Shown piece after piece: positions 1 through 8,877 of a stretch of DNA of 64,000 bases. Made by a program: the position numbers and the translations under genes. The stretch lies in contig CAWDWP010000004.1 in NCBI GenBank assembly GCA_963806045.1, positions 62,001 through 126,000 on the forward strand. Direction: 5' to 3'. Below the pieces are notes generated by a model. The model saw only the letters and a program-made list of their open reading frames with translations. It did not search any database and was not told the origin of the DNA. Positions within the stretch are counted from its first letter, which is position 1. Each line of letters opens with the position of its first letter. The stretch comes from DATCHW01 sp963806045 (GTDB taxonomy: Bacteria; Bacteroidota; Ignavibacteria; Tepidaquicellales; Tepidaquicellaceae).

Positions 1-233
1 ATTATTCCGATATTTCAGAATTATTGAAGAAATTCGGAGGAAAAACACTGAAGGAAATATCGTTGTTTGATATTTATTCTGACGAAAAAATAGGAACTAA
101 CAAAAAAAGTATTGCAGTTTCACTGGAATTTCAGTCTGAAGAAAAAACGATGACAGATGATGAAGTTAACAATCAGGTTGAGAAATTAATAAAAAATCTT
201 AAAAAAGAATTAAATATTGAATTAAGAAGCTAA
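1..233 (+). CDS. pheT: Phenylalanine-tRNA ligase beta subunit, C-terminal end (partial)
   Basis: The frame is open from the window edge to a TAA at 231-233, so only the last ~77 residues are visible. They match the ferredoxin-fold anticodon-binding (FDX-ACB) domain that ends PheT: an LFDIYSDEKIG segment, then KKSIAVSLEFQ, then LTDDEV-like TMTDDEVNNQVEKL, ending shortly after. In the enzyme this domain contacts the tRNA-Phe anticodon stem. The true start lies upstream of the window; the TTG at 24 is internal. It is followed 15 bases later by a coiled-coil gene and then zapA, so the three are probably co-transcribed. Confidence 0.85.
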   Translation, partial: YSDISELLKKFGGKTLKEISLFDIYSDEKIGTNKKSIAVSLEFQSEEKTMTDDEVNNQVEKLIKNLKKELNIELRS

Positions 234-248
234 ATTTTACAAAATTCT

Positions 249-641
249 ATGAATGATAGTTCTTCAGAAATTAGCAAAGATAATTTTGACAGATTAAAAG
301 ACTCGCATCAGCAGATGCTTGATCGTCTTATCAAGAAAATACAGGATTTTGTTAAATATTATAAAGTAATCAAGGAGGAAAACACAACTTTAAAAGAAAA
401 TATACGCGATTTAAACAACAAACTTACGGAAATAAAATTACAACTATCAAAAATAAATTCAGATACAGTTTTAAAAGATAAAGAAATTTCGGATTTAAAA
501 AATTTGTTATTAAATTCGAATAACAATAAATTATCCGTACAGGATAAACAAAACCTGAAATCAAGGATTCAGGAATTAATTTCGAGAATTGATGTACATC
601 TTGAGCAGTATGAAGAGGATAAGAAAGACTATGAATTTTAA
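249..641 (+). CDS. Small coiled-coil protein between pheT and zapA
   Basis: 130 residues, with no signal peptide or membrane segment. Almost the entire chain is predicted helix, rich in K, E, N and L with heptad-like spacing (about residues 10-125), so a cytoplasmic coiled coil is likely. I do not recognise a named family. Its place directly upstream of zapA suggests a division-associated partner comparable in size and character to ZapB-type coiled coils, but that is inference from context only. ATG start 15 bases after pheT; the stop is 36 bases before zapA. Confidence 0.7.
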   Translation: MNDSSSEISKDNFDRLKDSHQQMLDRLIKKIQDFVKYYKVIKEENTTLKENIRDLNNKLTEIKLQLSKINSDTVLKDKEISDLKNLLLNSNNNKLSVQDKQNLKSRIQELISRIDVHLEQYEEDKKDYEF

Positions 642-677
642 AAATTGTTTGACCGGTAAAATCAAAATGTTGGTTCA

Positions 678-977
678 ATGAAGAATACAGGAACAAAAGT
701 CAAAATATTTAACAGTGAATATAATCTGCAGGGAGAAAATCCTGCAGAAGTTGAAAAGGTTGCGAATTATGTTGATAATGTTATGCAGAGAATAAACTTT
801 GAGTCACCTAATCAATCGGGTGAAACTATAGCAATCGTGACTGCATTAAATATAGCTGAAAATTTATTCAAAGAAAAAAAGTCAGCGCAGGAGATTGAAA
901 AAGACTATTCTAATTTCATGAATGATTGCAGCAAAAAGATTGAAGATTTATCAGATTTAATTGATAAGACAATTTGA
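678..977 (+). CDS. zapA: Cell division protein ZapA
   Basis: 99 residues, the usual ZapA length. The N-terminal half has the ZapA signature: VKIFNSEYNLQGENP followed by VEKVANYVDNVMQRI, and the C-terminal half is a helix suited to dimer/tetramer coiled-coil formation. ZapA binds FtsZ and bundles protofilaments at the division ring. ATG at 678 is the only reasonable start. Immediately downstream lies a structured RNA that I call 6S RNA. A zapA-6S order is also seen in Gammaproteobacteria, which supports both calls. Confidence 0.85.
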   Translation: MKNTGTKVKIFNSEYNLQGENPAEVEKVANYVDNVMQRINFESPNQSGETIAIVTALNIAENLFKEKKSAQEIEKDYSNFMNDCSKKIEDLSDLIDKTI

Positions 978-1010
978 TTTTTTATTTCGTTCTTTAAATA
1001 AAGCGATTTT

Positions 1011-1249
1011 GACCGCACAAATACCGAAGTCAAACATTATATAGAACCAACAGTTGTAAAAACTTGGGAGGTATGCTCTCGCAAGTGTTGATTGCAGGCC
1101 TCAATCCCTTTTAGGGATCTTGCTTTCCGGCTTGTTCGGAGATTAAGCAGGCACTGGAAGCAAAAGGCACTTTGGCACCCCCCACTATATAAGTAAAAAG
1201 GTTCGTTTATAACCTTTGAATTTTGGTAAATTTGTGCGGTCTTTTTTTT
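1011..1249 (+). ncRNA. ssrS: Probable 6S RNA with its terminator
   Basis: There is no ORF here. A closing helix is visible: GACCGCACAAAT at 1011-1022 pairs with ATTTGTGCGGTC ending at 1241, followed at once by a run of T (1242-1249), as in an intrinsic terminator. Inside it, further arms can pair, for example TGGGAGGT (near 1065) with ACCCCCCA (near 1187) with one mismatch, giving a long rod with internal bubbles, the 6S architecture. The length of about 231 nt is a little above the common 180-200. 6S RNA sequesters the housekeeping RNA polymerase. Position after zapA is the strongest family clue. SRP RNA, tmRNA and RNase P hallmarks were looked for and not seen. Confidence 0.65.
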
Positions 1250-1300
1250 ATAAACATATTATGTTTCGTTAATTAAAATTTTTGTAAGAGGTATTTAAAA

Positions 1301-2953
1301 ATGGAAGAATTGTATATACTATTACTGGCGTCAGTGATTTTGTGTCTGATAACCTTTTTTATAGGCTGGTATTTCAGTAACCGGTCAAATAAATCAAAGG
1401 TAGCAAATGCTGAAAGCATTTCACTAAAAATTATATCTGATTCCGAAAATAAATCACAGGTGATTATAAGGGAAGCTGAAAGAAGAGCTAACGGTTTCCA
1501 GCAGGATGCTGAAAAAGCTGCTCAGAACTTAAAAAAAGAAAAATTATTAGAAGTCAAAGACGAATTCTATAAAAGGAAGCAAAAGTTTGATGAGGATGTA
1601 AAAATCCGGGAAAAAGATGTAGTTGAAGTTGAAAGAAAACTCAAAATCGAAAAAGAAACTCTTGAGCGGGCAAAGGCTGAAATCTTAAATAAAGAAAAAA
1701 ACGTTCACTCCCTTACGTCCGATCTCAATACCAAACTTGAAGATTTAAAGAAAAAGCAGGATGAAGTAGGAAAACTTGAATCCGAAAGGCTAAGTGTTCT
1801 TAATGAACAAAAATCAAAGCTGCAGAGAATTTCAGGTTTAAGTGAAGATGATGCTAAGAAAATGCTGTTCGATAGTTTAATTGACCAGGTAAAGATGGAA
1901 TCTGCACAAAAGGTTCAGGATATTCGTGACCAGACTAAACAGGAATCAAATAAAATTGCTAAAAACATTATTATCCAGGGAATACAACGCTCTGCCGCTG
2001 ACCATTCAGTGGAAACAACAGTCAGTGTGCTCCAGATAACATCTGATGAACTTAAAGGAAGAATCATTGGCAAAGAAGGTAGGAATATCAGAGCTTTTGA
2101 AGCTGTAACGGGAGTAGATATAATAGTTGACGATACACCAGAAGCAATAATTATTTCAGGTTTTGATCCGTTCAGAAGAGAAGTTGCAAGAGTCGCGATG
2201 GAAAGATTAATTGCAGATGGAAGAATTCACCCTGCAAGAATTGAAGAAGTTGTGTTAGCTGTTGATAAAGAATTGAACGAGGAAATTATTAAGATTGGCG
2301 AGCAGACACTTATGGAAATGGGACTTCAGGGTGTTCACAGAGATATTGTTACATTAATAGGAAGAATGAAATACCGCTCCAGTTATGGGCAGAATGTTCT
2401 TAACCATTCTATGGAAGTCGGACATCTTGCAGGTATAATGGCTGCAGAATTAGGTCTGGATGCTTACCTCGCGAAGCGAGCAGGGATGCTGCATGATATC
2501 GGAAAAACAATTGACAGAAACATTGAAGGACCGCATGCTGTTCTTGGTTATGAAATTGCAAAAAGATGTAAGGAACATCCGGTAGTTGCAAATGCCATAG
2601 GTTCTCATCATGATGAAATGCCGATGGAACATCCTATTGCAGTACTTGTCCAGGCAGCCGATGCTATAAGCGGGGCAAGGCCGGGAGCAAGAAGGGAATC
2701 TGTAGAAGCATATTCAAAGAGGCTTGAGAAGCTTGAAGCCATAGCTACTTCTTTCGAGGGTGTTGCTAAAACCTATGCGATACAAGCCGGCAGAGAAGTG
2801 AGAGTAATAGTTGAACAGGATAAAATCAGTGATATTTTGCAAGACCAGCTTGCAAATGATATTGCTCAAAGAATCCAGGAGGAAATGGAATATCCTGGAC
2901 AAATAAAAGTAAATGTTATTCGTGAGAGAAGGTCTATTGCATATGCAAAATAA
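1301..2953 (+). CDS. rny: Ribonuclease Y
   Basis: 550 residues with the full RNase Y layout: an N-terminal membrane anchor (about residues 4-25), a long charged coiled coil (30-190), a KH RNA-binding domain with GRIIGKEGRN near residue 253, and an HD domain with HSMEVGH near 368 and the HDIGK metal motif near 397. It is a membrane-bound endoribonuclease initiating mRNA decay, best known from Firmicutes and found in several Bacteroidota/Chlorobiota lineages. All metal ligands appear intact. It precedes coaE by 18 bases, suggesting one transcript. Confidence 0.95.
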   Translation: MEELYILLLASVILCLITFFIGWYFSNRSNKSKVANAESISLKIISDSENKSQVIIREAERRANGFQQDAEKAAQNLKKEKLLEVKDEFYKRKQKFDEDVKIREKDVVEVERKLKIEKETLERAKAEILNKEKNVHSLTSDLNTKLEDLKKKQDEVGKLESERLSVLNEQKSKLQRISGLSEDDAKKMLFDSLIDQVKMESAQKVQDIRDQTKQESNKIAKNIIIQGIQRSAADHSVETTVSVLQITSDELKGRIIGKEGRNIRAFEAVTGVDIIVDDTPEAIIISGFDPFRREVARVAMERLIADGRIHPARIEEVVLAVDKELNEEIIKIGEQTLMEMGLQGVHRDIVTLIGRMKYRSSYGQNVLNHSMEVGHLAGIMAAELGLDAYLAKRAGMLHDIGKTIDRNIEGPHAVLGYEIAKRCKEHPVVANAIGSHHDEMPMEHPIAVLVQAADAISGARPGARRESVEAYSKRLEKLEAIATSFEGVAKTYAIQAGREVRVIVEQDKISDILQDQLANDIAQRIQEEMEYPGQIKVNVIRERRSIAYAK

Positions 2954-2971
2954 AAATCTTAATTTGATAAT

Positions 2972-3583
2972 ATGAAATATTTTAAAGGAAAAACTGTAAT
3001 AGGAATAACAGGCGGAATCGGCTCCGGAAAATCCATGTTCTGCCGTATGATTTCCGAGAATGGCTATAAAGTCATCAGTGCGGATTTTGTTGCGAAAGAG
3101 CTATATATTAAGAATAAAAATTTATCAAAAAAATTAGTTTCGGCTTTCGGAAAAGATATTCTGAACTTTAAAGGTAAAATTATACTTCCAAAATTAAAAG
3201 AAATCATATTTTCGAGTAAAAAGAATTTTCTTAAAGTTAACTCGATAGTTCATCCGGTAGTAACAGATACTATAAAAAAAGATATTAAAAAAGCGAAAGA
3301 AAAAGTAATAATAGTGGAAGCTGCTTTAATCTTTGAGAGTAAATTTGACAAATTGCTTGACTATGTAATTACAGTTTTTTCAAATAAAAAGACCCGGATT
3401 GATAGAATCGTTATGCGTGATGGTTCTAAAAAAAGAGAAGTGGAACGTGTTATTAATCTTCAGATGGATGACAGGTTAAAAGTTGAAAAATCTGACTTCG
3501 TAGTTGTTAATAATAAAACTATTGAAGATTTGTACAACCAGGCCGAAATACTGGGCAAAATAATAAAAATAATAAGTAAATAA
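2972..3583 (+). CDS. coaE: Dephospho-CoA kinase
   Basis: 203 residues, normal for CoaE. The P-loop GGIGSGKS lies at about residues 12-19, followed by the typical VISAD segment (residues 33-37). The middle carries HPVVTDTI and VEAALIFES, the substrate-binding and lid regions of the family, and RMxxQM appears as VINLQMDDRLKVEKSDFVV, the C-terminal core. It catalyses the last step of CoA synthesis, ATP-dependent phosphorylation of dephospho-CoA. Soluble. ATG start 18 bases after rny. Confidence 0.92.
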   Translation: MKYFKGKTVIGITGGIGSGKSMFCRMISENGYKVISADFVAKELYIKNKNLSKKLVSAFGKDILNFKGKIILPKLKEIIFSSKKNFLKVNSIVHPVVTDTIKKDIKKAKEKVIIVEAALIFESKFDKLLDYVITVFSNKKTRIDRIVMRDGSKKREVERVINLQMDDRLKVEKSDFVVVNNKTIEDLYNQAEILGKIIKIISK

Positions 3584-3798
3584 CTAAATATAACTATTTA
3601 TACTTATTTTTCATTTTTACATACCTTAAAATACTGATTCTTTACATTCCGGCTTAGCATCCCTTTTAAATTGATTATTCTTTATAATATTTTTAACTTT
3701 AAAAATATATAAAATTTTAAAACAGGAGATGTGTCTTCCACAATAAGGAAGTTATAATAAGCAGAAAAACAGGTCCGAACTCCTTAAATGGTAAGGTT

Positions 3799-4281
3799 TT
3801 GGTGCTAAATCAGAATTATGAACCTTTAACAGTCTGTAATGTTAGAAGAGCCATTATCCTGGCTTTTTTAGGCAAAGCAGAAATAGTCTGCAAAGTTAAT
3901 CACAAAGTAATAAAGTCTGTTTATAGAAAATTTGATTGTCCGAGTATTGTCAGATTAAGCATCTTTGTCCGGGTCCCGTTTAGAAAAATAATTTTGTCAA
4001 GAAAAAATATATTAAGAAGGGATAATCACCGATGCCAGTTTTGCGGGTCTACTTCGAATCTTACAATTGACCATATTATTCCGAAGTCAAGAGGAGGAGA
4101 AGATACCTGGGAAAACCTGACAACAGCCTGTATAAGATGTAATAATAAAAAAGGTGACAGAACACCGGAGGAAGCGAGTTTGAAACTTCGCTCAATCCCC
4201 AAAAAACCTTCGCATATTACTTTTATTAAAAATTTCGCAGGAAGTGTTAGCGATGACTGGAAACCGTATCTTTACATGTAA
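3799..4281 (+). CDS. HNH endonuclease family protein
   Basis: 160 residues from a TTG start. The C-terminal half is a zinc-stabilised HNH domain: CQFC at about residue 78, DHIIPKSRGG at about 91 (catalytic His region), the NLTTACIRCNN segment (Asn, then CxxC) near 105-115. The N-terminal half (VLNQNYEPL, RAIILAFLGKAE) is the conserved front part of a widespread single-copy chromosomal family of unknown biological role. The start is uncertain: the frame stays open upstream, encoding a plausible RKTGPNSLNGKVLVLNQNYE, and a GTG at 3731 would join it only with one added base near 3747. No mobile-intron or phage context. Confidence 0.8.
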   Translation: MVLNQNYEPLTVCNVRRAIILAFLGKAEIVCKVNHKVIKSVYRKFDCPSIVRLSIFVRVPFRKIILSRKNILRRDNHRCQFCGSTSNLTIDHIIPKSRGGEDTWENLTTACIRCNNKKGDRTPEEASLKLRSIPKKPSHITFIKNFAGSVSDDWKPYLYM

Positions 4282-4328
4282 TACAAATTGAAGCGTAAAA
4301 TATTTTAGGAAAAATAAAAAAATGATAA

Positions 4329-5861
4329 GTGAACAACATAATTAGCACATTAATATTTTTTCCGCTGATACTTTCTATTCCTTTGCTTTTCATGAAAAAA
4401 GAACAGGAAAGTTTTATTAAGTTTTATGTTGTAACAGTATCTTCAATTACTTTCTTCTTTTCAGCATATATTTACACTATTTTTATTCCCGCCAATGCTG
4501 ATTTTCAGTTTGTTGAGAAATTTGCCTGGGTAAAGGGATTAAATGTAAATTACGAGGTAGGAGTCGATGGCATTTCATTACTGCTTGTAATGCTCACTAC
4601 ATTCATATTCCCGTTATGCATTATTGCTTCCTGGAATACAATCAAGGAAAGGGTAAAGCTATATTACTTTTTTATGCTGATTATGGAGGCAGGATTGATT
4701 GGTGTGTTCTGCTCAATTGACTTACTTTTATTTTATTTCTTCTGGGAATTTATCCTGATACCTATGTACTTCTTTATTGGTCTATGGGGTTCGGAAAATA
4801 AAATATATGCCACGACGAAGTTTTTTATTTATACAATGTTTGGAAGTGTTTTGCTTTTGATAGGCATCATCTGGTTAGGATTTCAAGCGAAACTTTTGAC
4901 AAATGAATTTACACTTGATTTTGTATCTCTGCAAAACATTATTCCTTCCATTCCTTTAGAAAAACAAATAATATTATTTATTTTATTCACACTTGGCTTT
5001 TTAATCAAAGTTCCTTTATTTCCTTTTCATACCTGGCTGCCCGATGCGCACGTTCAGGCACCAACAGCCGGCAGTGTAATCCTTGCTTCATTGCTTTTAA
5101 AAATGGGTACTTACGGCTTATTAAGATTCTCCCTGCCTTTATTTCCGGGAGCTTTTATAAAGTTAACACCGGTTATTGCAGTTCTCGCTGTAATTGGCAT
5201 TATATACGGAGCTTTGCTTTCAATTGTACAAAAGGATATGAAAAAATTAGTTGCATATTCTTCTGTCAGCCATATGGGATTCATTGTACTTGGTATATTT
5301 GCTGTTACTCAGGAAGCTATTCAGGGAAGTATAATCCAGATGGTGAATCACGGTTTATCTACAGGAGCCCTCTTTTTGATAGTTGGAATGATTTATGAAA
5401 GGCGGCATACGAAAGAAATAACACAATTTGGCGGACTTATGAAAGTGATGCCTGTATTTGCAGGAATATTTTTAATCGTTTGTTTGTCATCGATTGGATT
5501 GCCGGGATTAAATGGTTTTATCGGTGAATTTCTTATTTTAGTCGGCTCATTTGCTTCGGCAAATTTGCATTCATATTCATATGTAATATTCGCTACAACC
5601 GGGGTAATCTTTGCGGCAGTATATTTATTATGGCTGTATCAAAGAGTTATGCTTGGACCCATCGAAAACGAACAAAACCGGACCTTAAAAGATATTACTA
5701 AAAACGAATTACTCTCTATTATCCCTATTCTCATATTCATTGTTTGGATTGGCGTAAAACCAAATACTTTTTTAAATGTCTCAGAGAATTCTGTAAAAAA
5801 AGTTATAACAAATTTTGAAGCTTATAAAGTCAGAGTCTCTCAGCAGGAGCCAAAGCCGTAA
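4329..5861 (+). CDS. nuoM: NADH dehydrogenase subunit M (NuoM-type antiporter-like subunit)
   Basis: 510 residues, about 14 hydrophobic segments. It carries the NuoM/Mrp-type proton-translocation core: FWEFILIPMYFFIGLWG near residue 137 (conserved Glu), GFLIKVPLFPFHTWLPDAH near 223 (conserved Lys and His) followed by APTAGSVILASLLLKMG. In complex I this subunit lies in the membrane arm. Start GTG at 4329 gives a hydrophobic first helix. No other nuo genes are adjacent; it sits after an HNH gene and 36 bases before a Na+/H+ antiporter. It may be a detached complex I gene or a paralogue working with another membrane complex. Confidence 0.9.
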   Translation: MNNIISTLIFFPLILSIPLLFMKKEQESFIKFYVVTVSSITFFFSAYIYTIFIPANADFQFVEKFAWVKGLNVNYEVGVDGISLLLVMLTTFIFPLCIIASWNTIKERVKLYYFFMLIMEAGLIGVFCSIDLLLFYFFWEFILIPMYFFIGLWGSENKIYATTKFFIYTMFGSVLLLIGIIWLGFQAKLLTNEFTLDFVSLQNIIPSIPLEKQIILFILFTLGFLIKVPLFPFHTWLPDAHVQAPTAGSVILASLLLKMGTYGLLRFSLPLFPGAFIKLTPVIAVLAVIGIIYGALLSIVQKDMKKLVAYSSVSHMGFIVLGIFAVTQEAIQGSIIQMVNHGLSTGALFLIVGMIYERRHTKEITQFGGLMKVMPVFAGIFLIVCLSSIGLPGLNGFIGEFLILVGSFASANLHSYSYVIFATTGVIFAAVYLLWLYQRVMLGPIENEQNRTLKDITKNELLSIIPILIFIVWIGVKPNTFLNVSENSVKKVITNFEAYKVRVSQQEPKP

Positions 5862-5897
5862 AAACAGAATTATCAAATTGATTAAGGAAAAGAATTT

Positions 5898-7157
5898 ATG
5901 TTAGAATATCTGATAGTTCTTCCTTTTATTTTATTATTGCTTTCCATATCATTCATACCGCTATTCCGGAAAAAATGGTGGGATAAAAAATATTATTTGT
6001 TCTCTTTTTCTCTTTCAATAATCGTAGCCTTATTTTATTTCATTGTTCGGAAGGATAGTGATAGCATCTATCACTCCTTGCAAGAGTATTTTAGCTTTAT
6101 TGTATTACTTTTTTGCCTTTATGTTATATCAGGAGGTATTTTTATTAATATCAGGGGTAAAGCAACTCCTTTTAAAAATGTTCTCTTGCTTCTCGCGGGG
6201 TCAGTTATTGCGAATTTATTTGGAACTACGGGAGCTTCAATGTTATTAATCAGACCTTATTTGAACTCCAACAAATATCATTTAAAGCCATATCATATTG
6301 TGTTTTTTATTTTTTTGGTGTCAAACATCGGAGGGTCGTTAACTCCTATTGGAGATCCGCCATTATTAATTGGTTATATAAAAGGGATTCCATTCTTCTG
6401 GATATTCGGGAAAATGTTCATTTTTTGGCTCATTTCCGTATCATACTTGCTGATACTTTTTTATGTAATTGACAAATATTATTTTGATAAAATCAGAATT
6501 GATACCAAAAAAGAAATCGAGAGTAAACGAGAAGAATTTAAATTTTTGGGAAGTTTTAATGTAATATTCCTTTTCGGAATAATAGGATGCGTATTTATTA
6601 CAGACCCGCCTTTTTTAAGAGAAGTTTTGATGCTTATTATAACCGGAATCTCATATAAATCCACTCCTTCAGAAATACACAAAAGGAACAAATTTTCTTT
6701 TAAACCAATACAAGAAGTTGCCATACTATTTTTTGGAATTTTTGTGACCATGGTTCCTACTTTGGATCTTCTCAGTTCCGTTTCTAAATCATTATCTTTA
6801 AATACTCCGACCCATTATTTCTGGATAAGCGGGGTCTTTACAAGTATACTGGATAATGCCCCGACATATCTGAATATGCTTACAGCATCTATGGCTACGT
6901 TTGATTTATCAGCGGGGGTTTTAAATGACGTTTTAAAATTTATTGTGGATTATAAGGATTTTATTATATCAATTTCGGTAAGTTCAGTTTTCTTTGGAGC
7001 AATGACATACATTGGAAACGGTCCGAATTTTATGGTAAAGTCAATTGCTGAAAATAAGGGTATAAATGTTCCGAGTTTTTTAAAATATATATTCCACTAC
7101 TCAATTCCGGTTTTATTACCATTATTTTTCATTTTATGGCTGTTATTTTTCCGCTAA
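5898..7157 (+). CDS. NhaD-type sodium:proton antiporter
   Basis: 419 residues with about 12 membrane segments and no signal peptide. NhaD/ArsB-superfamily signatures are present: the GGSLTPIGDPPLLIGYIKG loop near residue 145 and ILDNAPTYLNML near 317, the two re-entrant substrate regions, and YIGNGPNFMVKSIAE near the C-terminus. The family exchanges cytoplasmic Na+ (or Li+) for protons. It starts with ATG 36 bases after nuoM and on the same strand, so co-transcription is likely. A related citrate/arsenite carrier is possible, but the GDPP and DNAPT motifs favour NhaD. Confidence 0.85.
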   Translation: MLEYLIVLPFILLLLSISFIPLFRKKWWDKKYYLFSFSLSIIVALFYFIVRKDSDSIYHSLQEYFSFIVLLFCLYVISGGIFINIRGKATPFKNVLLLLAGSVIANLFGTTGASMLLIRPYLNSNKYHLKPYHIVFFIFLVSNIGGSLTPIGDPPLLIGYIKGIPFFWIFGKMFIFWLISVSYLLILFYVIDKYYFDKIRIDTKKEIESKREEFKFLGSFNVIFLFGIIGCVFITDPPFLREVLMLIITGISYKSTPSEIHKRNKFSFKPIQEVAILFFGIFVTMVPTLDLLSSVSKSLSLNTPTHYFWISGVFTSILDNAPTYLNMLTASMATFDLSAGVLNDVLKFIVDYKDFIISISVSSVFFGAMTYIGNGPNFMVKSIAENKGINVPSFLKYIFHYSIPVLLPLFFILWLLFFR

Positions 7158-7228
7158 TATCTATATAATATTGTAATAATGAAACTTATTTCAATAATTT
7201 TTGTATTAAATAATAAAACTTAATTTAT

Positions 7229-8819
7229 ATGTTTAAAAAGAGATGGATTATACCGCTTTCAATAGCGGTACTTTTAATAGGTATATTTATAGGCATCAAA
7301 ATCAAAGATGCAGTATCCGATGACAAATTACCAGAACAAGTTAAAAAATTCGGTGATGTCTTAACCCTTACTTCAAGATATTATGTTGACAATGTTGATA
7401 CACAGAAGCTTACGGAAGCTGCTATTCGTGGTTTGCTGGATAGTCTTGACCCGCATTCCGTTTATATTACCGCTGACCAGTTAAAAAGAGTTAATGAGGA
7501 ATTTCAGGGCAGTTTTGATGGAATAGGAGTCGAATTCGATATCATGAACGACACGTTAACTGTTATTTCTCCAATCAGCGGGGGACCATCTGAAAAGCTT
7601 GGTGTACTCGCAGGTGATAAAATCGTAAAAATCGACAATGAATCCTGTATTAAAATAGCCCGGGAAGATGTTCCCAAGAAACTAAGAGGACCAAAAGGAA
7701 CAAAAGTTACGATTACAGTTGTGAGAGCCGGTTCCAATGATACCATTGGATTTTGAAATTACAAGGGATAAGATTCCACTTTATAGTGTAGATGCCTCAT
7801 TTATGTATAATGATGATATTGGTTATATCAAAGTATCAAGATTTGCCGGTACTACATTTGATGAATTAAAACAAGCACTTGGTAAGCTGAAATCACAGGG
7901 ATTAAAGAAATTAATTCTTGACCTTAAGAGGAAATCCCGGTGGATATCTGGACCAGGCATATAAAATGGCGAGCGAGTTTCTTGATCCCGGAAAGAAAAT
8001 TGTTTATACAAAAAGCAGAATAAAAGATTTCGAAGAAGTTTACAATTCAGTAGGGGGAGAATTTTCAAAGATCCCATTGATAGTTCTTGTGAATGAAGGT
8101 TCTGCTTCAGCAAGTGAAATTGTTTCCGGTGCAATTCAGGACTGGGATAGGGGACTTATTGTAGGGGAAACCACTTTTGGAAAAGGTTTGGTTCAGAGGC
8201 AGTATGAATTAAGCGATGGTTCAGCACTGAGAATAACGACTGCCCGTTATTATACTCCTGCGGGACGATTGATTCAGAAACCATATAAAGGTGCAACTTA
8301 TGAGAAGTTTTTAAGAGATATGCAGGAAGGTGATAATCTTGAACATAAGAATGATACAAAAGATACAACTGTGAACAGATTTATAAAACAATGGGTGGAA
8401 GAACGGTATATGGCAGCGGGGGAATCACACCTGATTATGTGATTAAAACCGATACCCTGACAAATTACTCGGTCCAGTTAAGAAGATTGAATGTAATTTA
8501 TGAATTCACCGAGAATTATATGAAGTCGAACAGGAAAAATATAGAAAGTAATTATAAAAGTTATAATGATTTCAGGGATAAATTTTTGGTTAATGATAAT
8601 ATGCTGAATGAACTATTAGATGTCGCGAAAAGCAAAAACATTGAATTCAAATCTGATGGTTATAACAGGGATCTTGATTTCATTAAGGTATCAATAAAAT
8701 CCCAGATAGCAAGAGACATTTGGGGTAATGAAGGCAGTTATGCAGTGTTTATGTCAACCGATAACCAGTTTCTGAAGGCAATAACTTTATTTGATGAAGC
8801 AATGAAAGTTATGCGATGA
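7229..8819 (+). CDS. C-terminal processing peptidase, S41 family (frame broken three times)
   Basis: Read across breaks this is a ~530-residue CtpA/Prc-type protease: an N-terminal membrane anchor (residues 5-25), a tail-specific N-terminal region, a PDZ domain (GSFDGIGVEFD to VTITVVRAG), then the catalytic domain with DLRGNPGG, nucleophile Ser in EGSASASEIVSGA (near 8100) and Lys in TTFGKGLVQ (near 8178). It acts in the periplasm on protein C-termini. Frame changes: one extra base near 7748, one extra A near 7924 inside the DLRGNPGG codons, and one missing A in the run at 8385-8388. Both sides of every break match the family, so assembly error is more likely than decay. Confidence 0.85.
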
Positions 8820-8877
8820 GCAGAATTCACAGGGAATAAAATATATAAAATACTTTTAAACTAAGGGATTTGATTTA

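Noticed and set aside
1011..1249. SRP RNA, tmRNA or RNase P RNA as identity of the structured gap after zapA
   Set aside because: The SRP GGAAGGAAGCAGCC loop, the tmRNA tRNA-like ends and the RNase P conserved cores are not present. The closing helix and zapA context fit 6S better.
2409..2902. Minus-strand frames of about 60 residues within rny
   Set aside because: They are antisense shadows of a strongly conserved coding region.
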